Source: Deinococcus sp.
GTDB taxonomy: Bacteria; Deinococcota; Deinococci; Deinococcales; Deinococcaceae
DNA length: 11,127 nt
Assembly (NCBI RefSeq): GCF_018260405.1
Contig: NZ_JAGLBG010000083.1
Location: forward strand, 1-11,127
Direction: 5' to 3'
Below are positions 7,950 through 11,127 of the stretch, piece by piece; position 1 is the stretch's first letter; every line of letters begins with the position of its first letter. A program made the translations under genes and the position numbers. The notes below the pieces were generated by a model. The model ran no database searches. It worked only from the letters and a program-made list of their open reading frames with translations, and was not told where the DNA came from.

Positions 7950-8687
7950 GTGACCAACGCAACAACGCACGCCTTTACCGTCGAGCTCTCCACCTTCTCC
8001 GGTTCCCTAGCCGAGCTCGCCGCCGCTCTCCGCGCTGGCCGCATCCTGCCTGCCGAGGTTCCGCTGCTGCAACTTACCCGCGACGTGCTGGGGTGGGTGC
8101 AGGCCGTAACGGGCCAACAACCCCTGGCTTTTGCCGAGGCGCACCCTGACCTGCTGCCGACTCTGGCAAGCGTGATTGCCCTAAAAGCTCGGCTACTCCT
8201 GCCCCAGCCGGAGCCAGACGACCTGCCCCCCGAAACCGATGATCTGCTCGACGACGTGGTAGAAGGCGTCGAGGCCCTGGCAGGACTAGGAGCGCTGGTG
8301 GCGTTCCTGGCGGCCCGGCGGGAGCAGCGGGCGGGTCTATTGCCAGCGCGGGCCGCTCCGGTCGATTTCCCACGTCGGCAGCGCCCGCGTAACGCGCAGG
8401 GCAGCCTTGCTAAACTGGTCAAGGCCGCGCAGCAGGCCGTTCGTCAGGTAGACGTGCCCCTGCTGGCCCGCGAACGCCTGACGCTGGCCGACGCGCTAGG
8501 CGCGCTGCGGGCCTTTGGCAAGCGGTTGCACACCTTTACCCTCGGCGGCGTGACCACCAGCGACTGGGGCGAGGAAACGACCTACTTTGCAGCCCTGCTC
8601 GAAGGCGTCAAGGAAGGCCAGTTCAGCGCCGAGCAGGACGAACCCTACGGCGAAATCAGGATCGAGTCGCGGCTGGTTGAAGGCTGA
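7950..8687 (+). CDS. scpA: Segregation and condensation protein A (kleisin), divergent
   Basis: ScpA is the kleisin that bridges the Smc ATPase heads and binds ScpB, forming the bacterial condensin. The 245-residue product fits the family in length and layout. The N-terminal helical part has FSGSLAELAAALRAGRILPAEVPLLQLTRDVLGWV (16-50), matching the usual F-G-P-L-D-L-L-L...I...I...I pattern. It is followed by ALKARLLLPQPEPD, an acidic linker (about residues 88-105), and a C-terminal winged-helix part from LGGVTTSDWGEETTYFAALLEGVKEG onward. Divergences are Ser for Pro after FSG and Ala-rich replacements in the first helices. The GTG start is chosen for the perfect ribosome site. The frame is open to 7881, but those codons are basic leader sequence. 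Smc and ScpB are not in the window. It converges with the aroE pseudogene 10 nt beyond its stop. Confidence 0.85.
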   Translation: MTNATTHAFTVELSTFSGSLAELAAALRAGRILPAEVPLLQLTRDVLGWVQAVTGQQPLAFAEAHPDLLPTLASVIALKARLLLPQPEPDDLPPETDDLLDDVVEGVEALAGLGALVAFLAARREQRAGLLPARAAPVDFPRRQRPRNAQGSLAKLVKAAQQAVRQVDVPLLARERLTLADALGALRAFGKRLHTFTLGGVTTSDWGEETTYFAALLEGVKEGQFSAEQDEPYGEIRIESRLVEG

Positions 8688-8740
8688 GGCGGCCCGCTTA
8701 GTTCCGGGCGTGCTGCACGGCAGCCTGCACCTGCTCAGGG

Positions 8741-8766
8741 CTGGGGCACACGCCTGGGGCACACGC
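8741..8766. repeat. 13-bp tandem duplication in the aroE remnant
   Basis: CTGGGGCACACGC occurs at 8741-8753 and again at 8754-8766. Removing one copy rejoins the frame GVCP-SPEQVQAAVQHARN on the minus strand, so this duplication is a causal frameshift. Confidence 0.9.
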
Positions 8767-8808
8767 CGGTATACAGCACAAACTGCTCCAGCGCCTGCAA
8801 GCCGCCTA

Positions 8809-8830
8809 TGTCCAGCCCGTGTCCAGCCCA
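8809..8830. repeat. 11-bp near-perfect tandem repeat in the aroE remnant
   Basis: TGTCCAGCCCG (8809-8819) is followed by TGTCCAGCCCA (8820-8830) and by a partial third copy, TGTCCA. The aroE reading frame changes here. Removing 11 bp alone does not fully restore it, so another change must be nearby. Confidence 0.85.
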
Positions 8831-9162
8831 TGTCCAACACAGTCACCCCGCGCCGCGCCCCGACGATCAGCGGAGTTTGGGCGCGGCGGGCCACCACGTA
8901 AAACACCCTGTCGGCGCTGACGACCCGTTCGGGGCAAAAGCCAATGTTCCCGCGTCAGGGCCGCCCGCCACGCCCAGCGGGGTGACGTTGACCAGCAGGT
9001 CGGCAGCCACAGCTTGGGCACTTTAGGGCCAGCTGACCTGTTCGGCCAGGGCGCGGCCCGCCTGCTCGTTGCGGGCGACGGGGACGACGATGCTGCCGCG
9101 CTGTAACCCCGCGTCGCGCAGGGCCGTGGCGACCGCCTTGCCCCGCCGCGCACAGCCGGAAG

Positions 9163-9591
9163 TTACAGCAGCGTCCGGTGGTCGGACAGCATGCAGCGGT
9201 TCTGCACGACCCCGACGCCGTGGGCCCTGAGTTCCTGCGCCACCGCGTCGTTGGTGATGCCCAGTTGCATCCAGACCACTTTGGGCAGCGGATTCATGCT
9301 CAGGATGTCCTGGAGGTGCTCCCCGACGCTCTCGCTGCGGCGAAACACCTCGACCACGTCTACCGGCGTGCCGATCTCGGCCAGGGTCGCCACGGCCTTT
9401 TGCCCGAAGAAACTCTCGCCGCGCCCGACCAGAGACGGATTGACTGGAATGACGCTGTAGCCCTGGCGATTCATGTACTCGGGAACGTAGTGCGCGGGCT
9501 TCTTGGCGTCGCGGTTGAAGCCGACCACAGCGATCACTTTCGCTTCCTTCAGTACCCGGACGATATCGGCCTTGTCATGCAGTAAAGTCAC
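9163..9591 (-). CDS. CoA-binding protein, YccU type (CoA_binding_2)
   Basis: The 142-residue product is a single Rossmann-like CoA-binding domain of the YccU class, related to the N-terminal part of succinyl-CoA synthetase alpha. Family landmarks are IAVVGFNRDAKKPAHYVPEYM (20-40), the strand-turn YSVIPVNP (45-52), VDVVEVFRRSESV, KVVWMQLGI and the C-terminal GVGVVQNRCM with Cys133. Length is full. Members bind CoA in structures, but their cellular role is not established. It starts with GTG (complement of 9589-9591), overlapping the hemL stop by 4 nt as GTGA, with GGAGG (complement of 9601-9605) 9 nt before it, so it is the second cistron of a hemL operon. The aroE remnant begins immediately beyond its stop. 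Confidence 0.92.
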   Translation of the reverse strand: MTLLHDKADIVRVLKEAKVIAVVGFNRDAKKPAHYVPEYMNRQGYSVIPVNPSLVGRGESFFGQKAVATLAEIGTPVDVVEVFRRSESVGEHLQDILSMNPLPKVVWMQLGITNDAVAQELRAHGVGVVQNRCMLSDHRTLL

Positions 9592-10922
9592 TGATTCACC
9601 CCTCCGGAAACATTTTTAAAGGCAATGTGAGCTGCTCCGAGTGTCGCATTTAATTCTGCGTCCGAATGTGCGTTACTGATGAAGACGCTCTCGAACTGCG
9701 AGGGTGCCCAGTAGATGCCCTGCGCCAGCAGTGCCTGAAACCACGCCGCGAATATTTTGGTGTTGCTGGGGGCGGCCTGGGTGTAGTTGCGAATCTCGGG
9801 GCCAGGGTGAAAAAAGGCCGTAAGCATCGAGCCGATGTGGTTGACGGTCAGCGGCACCCCCGCTGCCTGCGCCGCTGCCTTAAGCCCTTGAGCCAGTGCA
9901 GTGGTGTAGTTTTCCAGGCGTGTGTATATTTCCGGGTCGGCCTGAAGCTGTTGCAGGGTCGCCAGCCCCGCCGCCATTGCCAGCGGATTGCCGCTGAGGG
10001 TGCCCGCCTGGTACACCGGCCCCTGCGGCGACACGTAGTCCATAATCTCGGCGCGGCCCCCGTAGGCCCCCACCGGCAGGCCCCCGCCAATGATCTTGCC
10101 CCAGGTAGACAGGTCGGGGCGCAGGCCCAGCAGACCGGTCGCGCCGCTGAGTGAGAGGCGAAAGCCGGTCATAACCTCGTCGGCGATCAATACGGCGCCG
10201 TGATCCTTAACGCGGTGCAGCGCCGCCAGAAATTCGGGCGTAGGAATGAGTACGCCTGAGTTGCCCACCACCGGCTCGAAGATCACGGCGGCGATCTCGT
10301 GGCCGCGCCCGGCCATCAGAGCGTCGAGGGCTTCCGGGTCGTTGTACTCGGCCACTAGCGTCAGGTGAGCGTAGGCTTCAGGCACTCCGGCGCTGCTCGG
10401 GGCCGCCGCGCCCAGTTGTCCCTCGGCGTTGGTCATCAGGCCGCTGCCCGCCTCGACCAGCAGGCCGTCGGCGTGCCCGTGGTAGTTGCCCCGGAACTTG
10501 AGAATGTAGTCGCGCCCGGTAAAGCCACGGGACAGCCGCAGGGCGCTCATGGTGGCCTCGGTGCCGCTATTGACGAAACGCACCTTGCCTGCCCCGGTAA
10601 TCTGCGTGACCAGCTCGGCCAGTTCGACCTCCAGCGGCGAGGGAGCGCCGAACGAGGTGCCGCGCGTGAGGGTGTCGGCAATGGCCGCCCGCACCGCCGG
10701 GTGATCGTGGCCCAGGATCATCGGCCCCCACGACCCCAGGTAATCCACGTAGCGCTGGCCGTCTACATCGGTCAGGTACGCGCCGTGCGCCTCGGCGATG
10801 AAGCGCGGCACGCCTCCCACACTTTTGAAGGCGCGGACGGGGCTGTTAACACCCCCGGGCGTCACGGCTTTGGCGCGGGCGAACAGGGCTTCGGATTGAG
10901 CAGTGCTAGAAGGAACCGTCAT
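9588..10922 (-). CDS. hemL: Glutamate-1-semialdehyde 2,1-aminomutase
   Basis: HemL converts glutamate-1-semialdehyde to 5-aminolevulinate with a pyridoxal or pyridoxamine phosphate cofactor, the last step of the C5 route to tetrapyrroles. The 444-residue product has the class III aminotransferase layout: N-terminal TPGGVNSPVRAF (21-32), NSGTEATMSALRLSR (118-132), FRGNYHGHADG (143-153), LIADEVMTGFR (245-255, with the cofactor Asp248), and the Schiff-base Lys276 in TWGKIIGGGLPVGAYGG. The substrate-loop and C-terminal signatures YQAGTLSGNPLAMAAG and WAPSQFESVFIS are present. The length is normal. The ATG at 10922 lies 6 nt after a TAGCCT -10 box with no ribosome site. It reads away from the right-edge IS terminus, with the CoA-binding gene following in a 4-nt overlap. 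Confidence 0.97.
   Translation of the reverse strand: MTVPSSTAQSEALFARAKAVTPGGVNSPVRAFKSVGGVPRFIAEAHGAYLTDVDGQRYVDYLGSWGPMILGHDHPAVRAAIADTLTRGTSFGAPSPLEVELAELVTQITGAGKVRFVNSGTEATMSALRLSRGFTGRDYILKFRGNYHGHADGLLVEAGSGLMTNAEGQLGAAAPSSAGVPEAYAHLTLVAEYNDPEALDALMAGRGHEIAAVIFEPVVGNSGVLIPTPEFLAALHRVKDHGAVLIADEVMTGFRLSLSGATGLLGLRPDLSTWGKIIGGGLPVGAYGGRAEIMDYVSPQGPVYQAGTLSGNPLAMAAGLATLQQLQADPEIYTRLENYTTALAQGLKAAAQAAGVPLTVNHIGSMLTAFFHPGPEIRNYTQAAPSNTKIFAAWFQALLAQGIYWAPSQFESVFISNAHSDAELNATLGAAHIAFKNVSGGVNQ
9601..9605 (-). promoter_or_regulatory. Shine-Dalgarno of the CoA-binding gene
   Basis: On the minus strand GGAGG lies 9 nt before the GTG start, inside the 3' end of hemL. It supports the GTG as a true, coupled start. 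Confidence 0.6.
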
Positions 10923-10928
10923 GATGAC

Positions 10929-10934
10929 AGGCTA
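10929..10934 (-). promoter_or_regulatory. Leaderless-type -10 box (TAGCCT) before hemL
   Basis: On the minus strand TAGCCT ends 6 nt before the hemL ATG, with no Shine-Dalgarno between. The 118 nt further upstream, to 11052, hold no gene that I can support. Confidence 0.5.
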
Positions 10935-11052
10935 ACGGATGGGCCGGTAAGGGAGAACCAGAAGGTTCAGACGGAGTGCGATTGAACCGCCCAGGACTCA
11001 AAGAATGAAGCGAACGCCAATACCTCCGCCAATGTGCGCATCATTGAACGGC

Positions 11053-11127
11053 TCTAAGAGGCTGTCTGAGGCCCTAACCATGGGAAATGTTTTAGGCTTT
11101 AACGGTGGAACGCGCAGCTTACCCTAG
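11053..11127 (-). repeat. 75-bp terminal inverted repeat, right arm (IS terminus)
   Basis: This arm is the exact reverse complement of 3-77 and runs to the last base of the window. The sequence reads TCTAAGAGGCTGTCTGAGGCCC inward from its outer boundary on this strand. It is the same IS end as at the left edge, facing the other way, so the flanking IS copies lie in opposite orientations relative to the genes between. Confidence 0.9.

Larger units (their letters stand above)
8698..9160 (-). pseudogene. aroE: Shikimate dehydrogenase (aroE) remnant, truncated and frameshifted
   Basis: Read on the minus strand from 9160, the frame gives a decayed NADP-binding domain: a degraded glycine loop SGCARRGKAVATALRDAG, then VVPVARNEQAGRALAEQ, then a TAA stop (9023-9025). 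The same frame resumes with AADLLVNVTPLGVAGGPD, the AroE signature. At 8931-8932 one base is missing, and the next frame continues ERVVSADRVFYVVARRAQTPL. A further shift occurs at an 11-bp tandem repeat (8809-8830), after which DIGGLQALEQFVLYTGVCP is read. A 13-bp tandem duplication (8741-8766) shifts it again before SPEQVQAAVQHARN and a stop at 8698-8700. The N-terminal shikimate-binding half, about 100-120 residues, is absent; the remnant begins 3 nt from the stop of the CoA-binding gene. It cannot make enzyme. Whether an intact aroE exists elsewhere is unknown. Confidence 0.85.

Noticed and set aside
8806..9153. 115-residue minus-strand reading frame in the aroE remnant
   Set aside because: It is an Arg/Pro/Ser-rich frame; the AroE signatures are in the other minus-strand frames.
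10365..10985. 206-residue plus-strand reading frame antisense to hemL
   Set aside because: The hemL frame is certain and this one has shadow composition.

Overview
The window looks like a complete draft-assembly contig from a Deinococcus-like bacterium. The basis is a GC-rich sequence with GC-rich third codon positions, and six start codons preceded at 5-11 nt by a TANNNT -10 hexamer without a Shine-Dalgarno, the leaderless style known from Deinococcus. The proteins also resemble those of that lineage. The genus is an inference from pattern; no search was possible.

Layout. Positions 3-77 and 11053-11127 are a perfect 75-bp inverted repeat. This is most likely the end of one multi-copy insertion sequence at which the assembly stopped on both sides. 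Inside the left edge lies the C-terminal remnant of a second, IS5-type DDE transposase (150-416). The chromosomal part reads rightward: a small secreted beta-helix-like protein (518-1054), gatB (1120-2532), a membrane protein overlapping it (2529-3224), a PfkB-family kinase (3283-4248), mltG 2 nt behind it (4251-5282), yebC (5390-6124), a small protein with a Met-x-Pro tail (6315-6680), trpS (6748-7740) and a divergent scpA (7950-8687). On the minus strand are a wrecked shikimate dehydrogenase pseudogene (8698-9160), a CoA-binding protein gene (9163-9591) and hemL (9588-10922), the last two overlapping by 4 nt.

Functionally this is mostly housekeeping: tRNA-dependent amidation (GatB), tryptophan charging (TrpS), septal and peptidoglycan processing (MltG), translation or transcription support (YebC), chromosome condensation (ScpA) and tetrapyrrole synthesis (HemL). 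I found no defence system, CRISPR array, prophage or biosynthetic cluster. The points most worth checking are a four-cysteine [4Fe-4S]-type motif in TrpS, the leaderless promoter set, the folded trpS-scpA intergenic region with alternative pairings, the aroE pseudogene carrying 11-bp and 13-bp tandem duplications, the 19-20-residue periodicity of the secreted protein, and the IS-bounded ends.
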